Shown piece by piece: positions 18,585 through 27,256 of a stretch of DNA of 64,000 nucleotides. Below the pieces are notes generated by a model, which was not told where the DNA came from, searched no databases, and saw only the letters and a program-made list of their open reading frames with translations. The DNA comes from Denitrobacterium detoxificans. Its GTDB lineage: Bacteria > Actinomycetota > Coriobacteriia > Coriobacteriales > Eggerthellaceae. Positions within the stretch are counted from its first letter, which is position 1; the number at the start of each line of letters is the position of its first letter. Both the position numbers and the translations under genes were made by a program. The stretch is from positions 790,001 through 854,000 of the forward strand of contig NZ_CP011402.1 of NCBI RefSeq assembly GCF_001643775.1, given 5' to 3'.

Positions 18585-18853
18585 AGTTGCCTCCTTGATG
18601 CCGCTGGCCTTTGGTTATGCCTAGGGAATAGCTTAGGCACTATGCGGGCGTGGGTTCCCGTTTGTAGCCAAGCCGCCAGAATTCGTAGTAACGTGGTATG
18701 AGAACGGGTGGCATGTTTTCATGCCGCCCGTTGCGTCGAATGCGTGTGTCATCATGGACCGTCGTACCGCTGGCGGCCGTACTACTTTCTGCGAATCGCG
18801 TTTGTGTTTTCATTGGGTTGGATACGCGGTTTGTTAGGCAGCGTACTGATAAT
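18585..18853. other. Intergenic region with one hairpin
   Basis: No gene is apparent. An 11-bp hairpin (one G-U pair) ACGGGTGGCAT / ATGCCGCCCGT spans 18704-18731 but lacks a T-run. An AT-rich promoter-like stretch precedes the operator at 18854. Confidence 0.45.
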
Positions 18854-18900
18854 TAGACTATATGCTCACACTATCTTGCTCTGTGTGAGCATATAGTCTA
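18854..18900. promoter_or_regulatory. 18-bp perfect inverted repeat, probable AbiEi operator
   Basis: TAGACTATATGCTCACAC (18854-18871) and its exact reverse complement (18883-18900) flank an 11-bp spacer, 21 bp before the antitoxin start. AbiEi antitoxins bind paired inverted repeats in their own promoters, so this is the likely autoregulatory operator. Confidence 0.8.
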
Positions 18901-18921
18901 GTCTATAGGTGGTGATGAAAG

Positions 18922-19464
18922 ATGCTCTATACCTACATCGACATGATTGACAGGTACGGGTCTGCCTACCAGATTGGGCGAGCTGTAGACTCTGGCGATG
19001 TCTACAAAGTAGCTAGCGGTCTGTATTCGGATGCTCGCCATCCCGACCCGAATGTCGTCGTCTGCGCTCGTTATCCGAAAGCCGTGTTGACCATGGACTC
19101 GGCCTTTTACCTGCATGGTCTGACGGATGTGATACCTGAATTGGTGCATGTGGCAACGCCGCGAAACTCTACGCGAATTCGCAGCACGCAGGTTCGGCAG
19201 TACTTTATGGAGCAGAGGCTCATGGATGTGGGCGTAAGCCATCGCCAGATTGAGGGCTCGGATCTCCGCGTTTTCTCGAAGGAGCGCATGTTGGTGGAGC
19301 TGCTTAGGAGTTCCGGAACGCTAGCTTTTGATTACTACAAAGAGCTCATTGGCTCGTACCGCAAGATTGCAGATGAACTCGACATGCGCGAGGTTGAGGA
19401 CTGCGTGGCGCTGTATAAGCGGGCTGATACCCTCTTCGAAATGATGCAGAGGGAGGTGCTGTAG
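18922..19464 (+). CDS. AbiEi-family antitoxin / repressor
   Basis: A 180-residue AbiEi-type antitoxin. A degenerate N-terminal winged helix is followed by the typical core: VYKVASGLYSD, ALTMDSAFYLHGLTDV-type helix (here LTMDSAFYLHGLTDV) and VHVATPRNSTRIRS. Such proteins neutralise the AbiEii nucleotidyltransferase in a type IV arrangement and repress the operon. The toxin gene begins right after the stop codon (TAGATG), and an 18-bp inverted repeat lies upstream. Confidence 0.85.
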   Translation: MLYTYIDMIDRYGSAYQIGRAVDSGDVYKVASGLYSDARHPDPNVVVCARYPKAVLTMDSAFYLHGLTDVIPELVHVATPRNSTRIRSTQVRQYFMEQRLMDVGVSHRQIEGSDLRVFSKERMLVELLRSSGTLAFDYYKELIGSYRKIADELDMREVEDCVALYKRADTLFEMMQREVL

Positions 19465-20265
19465 ATGGACCTTAGGGCCATTCGCGATGCCTATATGGAT
19501 GATGGCCCGGACTTCCAAAATGCGACGGCGCGAACCTGCCGTGATGTGGTGCTCACGCTGATATCGATGTCGCGTATGGCGGACCACGTTACTGTGAAGG
19601 GCGGCGTGGTTATGCAGCAGATTTCGGGTGATAGAAGACGAGCGACGCGCGATCTCGATTTGGACTTTGTCCGCTATCCGATGACCGATGAGGGAATTCG
19701 GGAATTCATTCGGTCTCTCCGCCCTTCGAGTGTTGGCGTACGGCTAGAGATTGTCGGCCCCGTCGAGGAACTCAAGCATCAGGATTATCGCGGCAAGCGT
19801 GTGCACCTGCGTATTACGGACAATGGTGGAGTCAGCATGGATACCAAGCTTGACCTGGGTGTCCACGACAGGCTTTCGCTTGAGCAGCAGGAGCTTTGGT
19901 TCGATACCGCGTTGCAGGATGAGGGTATTTCGCTGATGGCCAATAGCAAGGAACAAATTTGCGCCGAGAAGCTTCGATCCCTCATGCGCATCGGTGTGGC
20001 GTCTACTCGCTTCAAGGACGTATTCGACGTATATTACTTGCTCTGCCGCGAAGGAGTTGACCGTGAGTCGTTCGATTGTGCCATGCGCGTGCTGGTTTAC
20101 GATGCGGATGACATGCGCGAGGCTGGGCCTTCCGATGCGCGCGCTCGGCTCACGCGGGTTTTGGGCGATCGGCGCTTCCGAAGGAACCTCGCAAACGCTC
20201 GTAATAACTGGCTCGGAGCGAATGTCGACGAGGTGGTTTCGGGCATCCTGTGTTTCTTTAGCTGA
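19465..20265 (+). CDS. AbiEii-family nucleotidyltransferase toxin
   Basis: A 266-residue toxin with the nucleotidyltransferase signature KGGVVMQQISGDRRRATRDLDLDF: a glycine-rich KGG loop followed by the D-x-D metal pair. A later EQICAEKLRSLMR segment with the RFKDVFDVYYL helix is family-typical. AbiEii transfers nucleotides to cellular RNA and causes growth arrest on phage infection. It shares an operon with the antitoxin without any gap. A second, unrelated copy of the module lies at 30-31.4 kb. Confidence 0.87.
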   Translation: MDLRAIRDAYMDDGPDFQNATARTCRDVVLTLISMSRMADHVTVKGGVVMQQISGDRRRATRDLDLDFVRYPMTDEGIREFIRSLRPSSVGVRLEIVGPVEELKHQDYRGKRVHLRITDNGGVSMDTKLDLGVHDRLSLEQQELWFDTALQDEGISLMANSKEQICAEKLRSLMRIGVASTRFKDVFDVYYLLCREGVDRESFDCAMRVLVYDADDMREAGPSDARARLTRVLGDRRFRRNLANARNNWLGANVDEVVSGILCFFS

Positions 20266-20531
20266 TAGGGGCGTGGCATCCGGAAAGAATACCTCGACTA
20301 TGCTTACGGTGCAGTGCCGGTCAAGTTCGTTTATTGTGCCGCCACGAGGTCCATTTGCGGCTTTGGAGATGAGCTTTAGGGCTGGAAGGGATAGAATTTC
20401 TGCTGAGGGGTACAGCCGAGTTCGCAAAAAGATCGCGACTGGCGTCATTTGCGAAGAAGACGCTCGGAGTAAGCCGTGTAGCAAGTAATGATAAGGTCAC
20501 TCAAAGAGGACACTAAAGGCGGTGCTAGGCA

Positions 20532-21542
20532 ATGGCGATGTATGCGAAGCTGCTAGCCGGCGTTCTCGCGGTTTCGTTGAGCATTGCGCTAGTCGGTTGC
20601 TCCCAGGACCAAGGCGGATCGGGTAGCGGCGGTTCGGCATCCTCTTCTTCCGTCGAGAGCGTCGAGGTTCCGGCTCCCGATGCCGAAATCGCCGATGTCA
20701 CGACTGTTGCATACTTGGGGCCCGAAGGGACCTACACCGAGGAGGCGGCAAAGCTCTTTTTTGGCACCAACGACGATCTGAAGCCGCAGGCCACCGTTTC
20801 CGATGCGCTTGCGCTCGTGGCCGATGGCACGGTTTCCTATGCGGTCGTGCCGCAGGAGAACACGCTGGGCGGCCCGGTGACTGACTACATCGATGCCCTT
20901 CTCGCATCGCAGGACGTCAGCGTGGTGGGCGAGGTCGTCTTGCCGATTCGCCAGACGCTCATGGGCCTTCCGGGAACAGATCTTACCCAGGTCAAGCGCG
21001 TGCTGTCCCATAAGCAGGGTTTGGCTCAGAGTTCGGCCTGGCTCGATGAGAACCTGCCTAATGCCGAACGCATCGAGACGGCCAGCACCGCTGCTGCCGC
21101 TCAGCAGGTGGCTGACGGAGGCGACACCTCGACCGTGGCCATCGCGGCGCCTGGTGCGGCCGACCTGTATGGGCTCGAGGTGCTGCGGGAAAACGTTTCG
21201 AAATCCGACGCGAACAAGACGCGCTTCTACGTCGTGTCACGTCATGCGAACGAGCTTGCGGGTTATGATCGCGCTCTGTTCGTGGCGAGCATGTCGGCTG
21301 AGGAGCTGCCTGGCGTGCTGAATTCGGCATGTGCCAATGGGACGAAGCTCGTTTGCGTGCACGACCGTCCCGGAAAGACTGCGCTCGGGGATTACCGTTA
21401 CGAGATCGAGCTCGAGCGCGAAGGTGGCTTCACGGACGAGGAGGTCTCGCGTCTCGAGGACATCGCGCAACTCCAGCTTCTCGGTCGGTTCGCCAGCGTC
21501 GAGACAACGAGTGCCGGCAATTCAGCCAGCTCGAGCGAATAG
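20532..21542 (+). CDS. Exported prephenate dehydratase-like lipoprotein
   Basis: A 336-residue protein with a lipoprotein signal (ALVGC lipobox, C23 or C25 depending on start), a Ser-rich linker, and then a prephenate dehydratase domain: YLGPEGTYTEEAA, VVPQENTLGG, LSHKQGLAQ and NKTRFYV containing the catalytic Thr-Arg-Phe motif. The C-terminal part resembles an ACT regulatory domain. Prephenate dehydratase makes phenylpyruvate in the cytosol, so surface placement is unusual. It may act on secreted prephenate or serve as a phenylalanine-binding protein. Activity is inferred from motifs only. Confidence 0.82.
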   Translation: MAMYAKLLAGVLAVSLSIALVGCSQDQGGSGSGGSASSSSVESVEVPAPDAEIADVTTVAYLGPEGTYTEEAAKLFFGTNDDLKPQATVSDALALVADGTVSYAVVPQENTLGGPVTDYIDALLASQDVSVVGEVVLPIRQTLMGLPGTDLTQVKRVLSHKQGLAQSSAWLDENLPNAERIETASTAAAAQQVADGGDTSTVAIAAPGAADLYGLEVLRENVSKSDANKTRFYVVSRHANELAGYDRALFVASMSAEELPGVLNSACANGTKLVCVHDRPGKTALGDYRYEIELEREGGFTDEEVSRLEDIAQLQLLGRFASVETTSAGNSASSSE

Positions 21543-21558
21543 AAAACGACGGAGGGGG

Positions 21559-21655
21559 AGAGAGGGGAGACAGTGCGCCAATCGTTTCCGTTGCCCTGCT
21601 TGCCCTTGTCGGGCTGGTGACCCTGATTGCAACCCGAAGCCGCCAGAAGTCGTAG
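21559..21655 (+). pseudogene. Possible C-terminal membrane-anchor remnant
   Basis: An open stretch reading GDSAPIVSVALLALVGLVTL and then a basic end (RSRQKS). This looks like the hydrophobic helix and charged tail of a sortase-anchored protein, without its body or a start codon. It may be a deletion remnant; the evidence is composition only. Confidence 0.35.
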
Positions 21656-21701
21656 GGACGAGAGTTCAACGTGGGTGCGGCGGTAGATCTCCCCGACGTG
21701 C

Positions 21702-23252
21702 CTACCTCTTGATCTTCTGCGTGGTCGTTTTCGGGAACTCGGCATCGCGGTAGCGTATTTCGGCTATGCGCTTGTACGGCGGGAGCGTGCGGTTGAGCGC
21801 TTCGACTTCGGCATCGGCTGTTTTGCCTTCCTTGGAGTATATTTCGGCTACGATGCGGTCGTTTTCGTTTCTCACTACCGCTTCGCTCACGGCGGCGATG
21901 CGTGTAAGGCGTTCCTCGAGCTCCTCGGCCGAGACGTTTTTCCCGTTGGACAAGATGATGAGGTTCTTCTTTCGTCCCGTTATGAAGATGTAGCCGTCGT
22001 CGATGTACCCCAGGTCTCCCGTGTGGAACCACCCGTCGACAAGGGCGTCGTGCGTTGCGCGAGCGTCGTCGTAGTAGCCGAGCATGACGGCATCGCCTCT
22101 CACGCAGATCTCCCCGTTGTCGGTGATGACCTCGAGGCAGGATACTGGCTTGCCCACCGAGTGCGCCACGCGTTTTTCGGCTCTGTTCACCGAGACGATC
22201 GGCGAGCACTCGGTGATTCCGTAACCGTTGTAGATGTTGATGCCTATATCGTCGAAGAAATCGATGTAGCTTTGGTCGAGGTACGCTCCGCCGCAGATGA
22301 TGTCGACGAGCTTGCCGCCAAGCTTGTCGAGAACCGTCTTGAAGAGCCTTCTGCGTACATCGATGCCAATCTTCCTTAGGGCCCTGCTGAGGCGCAAGGC
22401 CCATTTCAGCTTGCCTTCAAGCCCGTCGATCTTCGCTTGACGCCATATGCGCTTGTAGAGCGTCTCGAGATAGAGGGGAACGACGCAGAGGCTTGCGGGG
22501 TGGCGTTTTTCCAGTTCGCTGGCAAAATACCGAATGCCCTTCGAGATGTAGACGGCATGGCCGCAGATGTATGCACCCATGACGCCGACGGCCAGGCTGA
22601 AGGTGTGGTGCAGGGGGAGCGTGAGGACCGAATCGCCTTCCAGCCAAAGGTCGAAGGCGGAGTAATAGCTGTCGTGGCTTATGTTCCTCTCGGAGAGCAT
22701 GACTCCCTTGGGCGTGCCGGTCGTACCCGACGTGAAGAAGATTGCGCAGGTGTCTTCGGGGTCCCTACGGTGAGCGAACTCCGTTTGGCCAGCCTGGGAA
22801 AGCACGTTGGCGATATCCGCCATCGACAGGGACGCGAGCGAGCGGTTTTCGCATAGCTCGCTGGCTACGTCGGCGTAGATCTGCGAATGGATGAGCAGGT
22901 CGCAGCCGCAGCGATCAACGAGCTCGTTCAGTTCGGTAGGCGGGAGGTCCTTGTCGAGGGGGACGATGATGTTGTCGGAGATGATCGTTGCGAAGAAGCA
23001 GACGATCCACTCGTATCTGTTCTCGCCAATGAGAGCGATCTTCGCATGCTGGTACCTGTCGTGCAGATACGAGGCAAGGGCCAGGACTTCGCTATAGAAC
23101 CGCCTGCAGCTTTTCTTGGTTTCCGCTTCGCCATCGCCGTAGACGAAGGCAATGCCCTCGGGGTCGTTTGCAACCCGCACTTCGAATATCGTCCTTAAAT
23201 CGACTGTATCGATCTGCCTATAGCATCTTTGTAGGGCTTCGGTCGTTAACAT
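21702..23252 (-). CDS. AMP-forming acyl/aminoacyl ligase (free-standing adenylation enzyme)
   Basis: An ANL-superfamily enzyme of about 516 residues. It shows the P-loop FFTSGTTGTPKGVML, the A5-like YGITECSPIVSV, HTGDLGYIDDGYIFITGR and the C-terminal catalytic Lys region TTTQKIKR. It activates a carboxylic acid as acyl-AMP and passes it to a thiol, here presumably the carrier protein encoded 60 bp upstream. An alternative TTG start at 23285 is possible. It is the last gene of the trio with the carrier and condensation proteins. The substrate cannot be predicted. Confidence 0.85.
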   Translation of the reverse strand: MLTTEALQRCYRQIDTVDLRTIFEVRVANDPEGIAFVYGDGEAETKKSCRRFYSEVLALASYLHDRYQHAKIALIGENRYEWIVCFFATIISDNIIVPLDKDLPPTELNELVDRCGCDLLIHSQIYADVASELCENRSLASLSMADIANVLSQAGQTEFAHRRDPEDTCAIFFTSGTTGTPKGVMLSERNISHDSYYSAFDLWLEGDSVLTLPLHHTFSLAVGVMGAYICGHAVYISKGIRYFASELEKRHPASLCVVPLYLETLYKRIWRQAKIDGLEGKLKWALRLSRALRKIGIDVRRRLFKTVLDKLGGKLVDIICGGAYLDQSYIDFFDDIGINIYNGYGITECSPIVSVNRAEKRVAHSVGKPVSCLEVITDNGEICVRGDAVMLGYYDDARATHDALVDGWFHTGDLGYIDDGYIFITGRKKNLIILSNGKNVSAEELEERLTRIAAVSEAVVRNENDRIVAEIYSKEGKTADAEVEALNRTLPPYKRIAEIRYRDAEFPKTTTQKIKR

Positions 23253-23312
23253 GCCTGAATACCACGCATTCCTGCATAGGGGCAACGCGCGTATGGCGCT
23301 TTGCCGATTCGA

Positions 23313-23531
23313 TTATCGGGTCTTCTTCTCGAGATAATCGATGACGTCCTGCACCGTGACGAGGTTCACTATGTCACGATCGTCCACCGTGATGGAGAAC
23401 CTGTCCTCGAACTCGGCGACAATGGCCGCTAGATCGAACGATGACAGGCGCAAATCGCCCATCAGCGAGGAATCTTCCCGCACTTCGTATTCCGTGTAGT
23501 GCTCGAGTATGTCTTTTACGCTTTCAAACAC
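23313..23531 (-). CDS. Acyl/peptidyl carrier protein
   Basis: A 72-residue carrier protein. The phosphopantetheine site is the second Ser-containing motif DLRLSSFDLAAIV (equivalent to DSL in standard ACPs), with acidic helices around it (EFEDRFSITVDDRDI). The GTG start at 23531 is chosen from GAGGGG six bases upstream and the family length; an in-frame start upstream would overlap the condensation gene deeply. It lies 10 bp after the condensation gene, so the two are co-transcribed. Confidence 0.87.
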   Translation of the reverse strand: MFESVKDILEHYTEYEVREDSSLMGDLRLSSFDLAAIVAEFEDRFSITVDDRDIVNLVTVQDVIDYLEKKTR

Positions 23532-23541
23532 GGCTTTCCCC

Positions 23542-24894
23542 TCAATGGATGTCACGTACCAGCAGGCTGTCGTCCTCGATGCCGCTGCGCATGATGGATG
23601 CAACCTCGTCTAGGAGACCCATGGCCTCGTCTTCGCTGACTTTGCAATTATGGTCGAAATGCATCGTGAATTTCCCCCGGTTCGAGCCTTCCACTATGGA
23701 CAGCTCTGTGAAATCCGCGAATGCTTCCGAAAAGTATTCCTTGACCTGCACGTGGGTGTCGGCTTCAAGGACCTCGTTGCGATAGCTCACGAAAAAGTTG
23801 AAGTAGTTTCCGTACACTTCGGTTGGGTTGGCATATCCTCGGGCATGCCTGAGCGTGGAAAACGTCTTCTCCCTCATATTGTGCACGAGTTGCTTGAAGC
23901 TGATGTCTGGCGTTACGTTCATGAGGATGGGTAGCGTGCTTGCGAAGAGGCCAACCGTGTTCTTTTCCTTCGTGCCCGCTCGGTTGATCGAGAGCGACCC
24001 CAGATGGAAGGATTCGCTGCCGAGCCTCCTGCTCAGGCAGATTCCGATGGCGCTCAGGAATACGTTCATTCCCGATACGCGATTATCCAGGCAATACGCC
24101 CGGATGCTTTGGGATAGTTCCGCATCAAGGTCGAGGCTATTTCTCGTTCCCTCGAAGGAATAGAGCTCCCCGGGGAAGCAGATGGTGGGTTCTGGATGCT
24201 TGAGCCATTCCTCCCTGAAGAAGTCCCTGTCAAGCTGCGCGCGCTCGCTTTGCTTGTACGCCTTGTCGCTTTCGACGTAGTCCTGGTAGTCATATGCCTT
24301 GAATGGCTCGCCTTTGAGCGCATGCAGGAACTGATTGCCCACGAGGACCATCGACCAGCCGTCGGAGATGATGTGGCTCATCTTGATGAGGGCGCCTGAC
24401 GCTTCGGGGAGCTGCGCGAGAATCAGCTCGAAGCACGTTGGCTCTCTGCCTTCCAGCCCTAGCTTTTTCCTTCGCCGGGCGGTCGCTCTTTGTTGTCGCA
24501 GGATATTGAGTGCCAGTCTGGGACTGGGCTTGCCGATGCCTTCGAGCGTTGGGCCCTTGCCTTTGCCCTCGACTCGGTATTCGAGGGGGATTGTCGCATA
24601 GAGCTTCGCCCACGATTCCATGTCTTCGGCATCGTCGAAGTGCCTAATTTCGAAGACGTGCTCCTTGTACGGCTCGTAGGTCTGGTACGTTTTGCCGTCC
24701 TTCTCAATGAAGTACGAGCGCAGTACGTCGTTCGCATCGAGCACCTTATTCGCTGCCGCCTGGAGCCTTTCGTCGCTTATCTTCTGGGGGATGAGCAGGC
24801 TCCCGCAAAGCGTAATCTCTTGCGCAAGCCCAGCCTTCTGCAGGGCGTGCATGAACAGCTGGCTGTCGTATAGCTCAAACACTTCGTCGTTCAT
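23542..24894 (-). CDS. Free-standing NRPS condensation-domain-like acyltransferase
   Basis: A 450-residue protein spanning one condensation/acyltransferase fold. The active-site motif SHIISDGWS corresponds to HHxxxDG with the first His replaced by Ser, leaving the catalytic second His and the DG. The C-terminal lobe includes NTVGLFASTLPI and NYFNFFVSYRN, like the downstream C-domain motifs. As a separate protein it would join a carrier-bound acyl group to an amine or alcohol. ATG at 24894 follows GGAAGCG; a longer 503-residue reading starts inside the sirtuin promoter and is unlikely. Confidence 0.82.
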   Translation of the reverse strand: MNDEVFELYDSQLFMHALQKAGLAQEITLCGSLLIPQKISDERLQAAANKVLDANDVLRSYFIEKDGKTYQTYEPYKEHVFEIRHFDDAEDMESWAKLYATIPLEYRVEGKGKGPTLEGIGKPSPRLALNILRQQRATARRRKKLGLEGREPTCFELILAQLPEASGALIKMSHIISDGWSMVLVGNQFLHALKGEPFKAYDYQDYVESDKAYKQSERAQLDRDFFREEWLKHPEPTICFPGELYSFEGTRNSLDLDAELSQSIRAYCLDNRVSGMNVFLSAIGICLSRRLGSESFHLGSLSINRAGTKEKNTVGLFASTLPILMNVTPDISFKQLVHNMREKTFSTLRHARGYANPTEVYGNYFNFFVSYRNEVLEADTHVQVKEYFSEAFADFTELSIVEGSNRGKFTMHFDHNCKVSEDEAMGLLDEVASIMRSGIEDDSLLVRDIH

Positions 24895-25035
24895 AATGCG
24901 CTTCCAGGTGGGTGTGAGATTATTGCTATCGAAATTACCCCCTTGTTTACTATAACCAACCCCTGGTTTCGCGCAAGGTACGAGCGGTTTTGCCGACGAT
25001 ATGTCAGAATGAGATGGGCGAGAAAGGGGCGTTGC

Positions 25036-25773
25036 ATGAACGAGATCGAGCAATTGCGCGCATGGATCAACGAGTGCGAGCCGGGACGCATGGTCTTCTT
25101 CGGGGGTGCAGGGGTTTCCACCGAGAGTGGCATTCCCGATTTCCGCAGCCCCGACGGGCTATATGCGCAGAAGTACGGTGACGTGTCGCCCGAGGAAATG
25201 ATTTCGCGTACGTACTTCGACAAGCATCCCGAACGGTTCTTCGACTTCTATTTCGACCGCATGATTGCGCGTGACGCGCAGCCGAACCGCGCGCATCTGA
25301 AGCTGGCCGAGCTTGAGGAAGCGGGCACGCTTTCGGCCGTTATTACGCAGAACATCGACGGCCTGCACCAGAAGGCGGGCAGTCGTAACGTGCTCGAGCT
25401 GCATGGGAGCGTGCTGCGCAACTACTGCATGCACTGCGGTCGCTTCTTTGATCTAGATGAGATGTTGGTCCTGCGCGAGGCGGCCGCTGATGGCGTGCCG
25501 CGCTGTCCGGACTGCGGCGGCATTGCCAAGCCCGACGTGGTGCTCTACGAAGAGGGCCTCGACGATTGCACGGTTCAGGCATCCGTGAATGCGATTCGCA
25601 GTGCCGACTTGCTCGTGATTGCCGGTACATCGCTTGCGGTGTACCCTGCTGCAGGTCTTATCGACTTCTTCGCGGGCGACCATTTGGTCATCATCAATCT
25701 GGCGCCTACTCCGCGCGACCGTTATGCCGACCTCTGCATCAGCGCCAAAGTCGGCGAGGTCCTAGGGTATTAG
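25036..25773 (+). CDS. cobB: Sir2-family NAD-dependent protein deacylase
   Basis: A 245-residue sirtuin. It has the NAD-binding [30 protein letters not shown], the catalytic His in ELHGS, and a zinc site of two cysteine pairs (YCMHC and RCPDC). It removes acyl groups from protein lysines using NAD and gives nicotinamide plus O-acyl-ADP-ribose. The start at 25036 follows AGAAAGGGG; the longer in-frame reading adds a basic stretch not seen in the family. It converges with the PP-loop gene, overlapping by 4 bp. Confidence 0.93.
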   Translation: MNEIEQLRAWINECEPGRMVFFGGAGVSTESGIPDFRSPDGLYAQKYGDVSPEEMISRTYFDKHPERFFDFYFDRMIARDAQPNRAHLKLAELEEAGTLSAVITQNIDGLHQKAGSRNVLELHGSVLRNYCMHCGRFFDLDEMLVLREAAADGVPRCPDCGGIAKPDVVLYEEGLDDCTVQASVNAIRSADLLVIAGTSLAVYPAAGLIDFFAGDHLVIINLAPTPRDRYADLCISAKVGEVLGY

Positions 25774-26525
25774 TCGGTTCGAGATTGCCGTAGCTTTGCG
25801 GCAGCCGTGCGCAGGTGCCATGCGTGATAGCGCAGCCGCGACGAAAGCGGCATGCGCCACCTCATCCCCTCGGCCATTGCATCCTTGCAGGGGTTGCAGG
25901 TTCCGCACGGCTTGCCATTCAATGGTGCATGGCAAAACCAGGTCCTGCGCATGATGGGCATCCAGCCCGATTCCCGTGCCACGCGCTTCGCTTCGACCTT
26001 GCTCACGCCCAGCATCCCGAAATCGAACTGGCCGAACACTGTTGCCGCATCAGAGCTTGCGCCTTTGGAAACAACGCGGAAGCGTCCTCGGGGACCATCG
26101 TCGCATGGCACAAGCAGGCATTGAGCGTCGATTGCCCGTTTTGCCTTGCTTCTTGGCGAGTTCTCCACGGCGCATTCGGCCCGAATGCCAAGGCCCTCGC
26201 ATAGAAGCGCGAATGTTTCGTACTGATAGCCCAGGCCAAATTCCTCTTTGAGCCTGCCGTAAGCATCGGATACGCCCTTGTTTGGAAAGTCGCGGCATAT
26301 CGCGTCTCGATCGTACAGTTCTACGTCGAGCACGCGGGCTCTTGCTATATCTCGGACCTGTGGCAGGATGCTGCACATGGCGGCGAGCTCGTGTGCCATG
26401 CCAGGCCGCCCATGGTCCCTGATGTAGATGGGGCGTATGGACAGTCCTTCAACCTGCGAGAGCTCAAGGAGGCGGAACGTTGAGTCCCAGCCCCCGGTCC
26501 ACAGTATGTTGATTGTCTCGCTCAT
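25770..26525 (-). CDS. PP-loop ATPase, QueC-like
   Basis: A roughly 251-residue PP-loop (adenine nucleotide alpha-hydrolase) protein. The N-terminal ATP-pyrophosphate loop is WTGGWDSTFRLL, and the C-terminus carries CGTCNPC after a WFCHAP segment, giving four cysteines arranged like the zinc site of 7-cyano-7-deazaguanine synthase QueC. It is longer than the loop requires and lacks close QueC landmarks I can name, so it may modify another nucleobase or small molecule. An alternative start lies three codons upstream. Confidence 0.7.
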   Translation of the reverse strand: MSETINILWTGGWDSTFRLLELSQVEGLSIRPIYIRDHGRPGMAHELAAMCSILPQVRDIARARVLDVELYDRDAICRDFPNKGVSDAYGRLKEEFGLGYQYETFALLCEGLGIRAECAVENSPRSKAKRAIDAQCLLVPCDDGPRGRFRVVSKGASSDAATVFGQFDFGMLGVSKVEAKRVARESGWMPIMRRTWFCHAPLNGKPCGTCNPCKDAMAEGMRWRMPLSSRLRYHAWHLRTAAAKLRQSRTD

Positions 26526-26865
26526 GTCACGCAATCCAGGCCGGGTGCTATTCCAGTGTCTTAGTGGCTTCCAGCTTATTCGGATGATTCGAGTTTTTCA
26601 AATTCATGCATTCTATGATTGTCCTTTCGGTTTGGTTCCCTCGCCGTCAATGCTACATAATCGCGGGGTGTTTCATCTCCGTTGACTTGAGGATGTCGCC
26701 GAGGTTGTGGGCCTTCAATAATCTGTGCGAGATGAAGCTCTCTCTGCCCAACCACAATCAACATGTCATCCCCAGCTGTGAATGGTGCGGGTTGGTCGGC
26801 GACCGAGCGGCGTAAAATGCGGTAGAAGCAAAAGCATCCAATGTTTTGCGTGATGGGAGGCCCAT
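26526..26865. other. Intergenic region, promoter of Nif11-type peptide
   Basis: About 340 bp without a convincing gene. It is AT-rich from 26570 to 26680 and ends with GGGAGG before the peptide start at 26866. I found no strong hairpin. Confidence 0.5.
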
Positions 26866-27063
26866 ATGGACATCGAGAAACTGGATCCGGCGGTGAAGGC
26901 GAAGCTCAAGGGCTGCGAGACGCCCGAGGAGATTCTTGCGCTCGCTCAGGAAGAGGGCTACGAACTTTCCGACTCCGAGCTCGAGGGCATTTCGGGCGGA
27001 TGGGGGAGGACCTGCGGCGAGTACGTCTACGACCCCTGCGATAGTCATAACTGGGGCGAGTAA
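26866..27063 (+). CDS. Nif11-type leader RiPP precursor peptide (second copy)
   Basis: A 65-residue peptide with the Nif11-like leader MDIEKLDPAVKAKLKGC, PEEILALAQEEGYELSDSEL and the double-glycine site EGISGG. The 22-residue core starts WGRTCGEY and has two cysteines plus several aromatic and acidic residues. The leader end (ELEGI-SGG, then W) matches the peptide at 12236, while the cores differ. That is the signature of one processing system acting on diversified cores. GGGAGGCCCAT precedes the ATG. No lanthipeptide synthetase or dedicated transporter is beside it. Confidence 0.85.
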   Translation: MDIEKLDPAVKAKLKGCETPEEILALAQEEGYELSDSELEGISGGWGRTCGEYVYDPCDSHNWGE

Positions 27064-27092
27064 CGGGGCTGCAGATGCCAAGGACACCTCTT

Positions 27093-27248
27093 CTAGACAT
27101 GGGCGTAGCGCACACCATTCAGCACGAACGACCGCTCGTATAGCCCGCTTGTGACCACCGATCCGTCCGCGACGTCCACAGCCCCCAGGATACCGCTCAG
27201 GTCCTGGGGATTCTTGATGCCGATACGCCGCGGCGAACTCGACCTGTT
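27093..27248 (-). pseudogene. ApbE (FAD:protein FMN transferase) fragment
   Basis: The minus strand reads RIGIKNPQDLSGILGAVDV, then GSVVTSGLYERSFVLNGVRY before a TAG at 27093. The TSG-YER stretch and the following GVRYAHV match the middle of ApbE flavinyltransferases, but the rest of the gene is missing on both sides. It was left by deletion between the peptide gene and the radical SAM gene. Confidence 0.8.
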
Positions 27249-27256
27249 GCGGCGCG

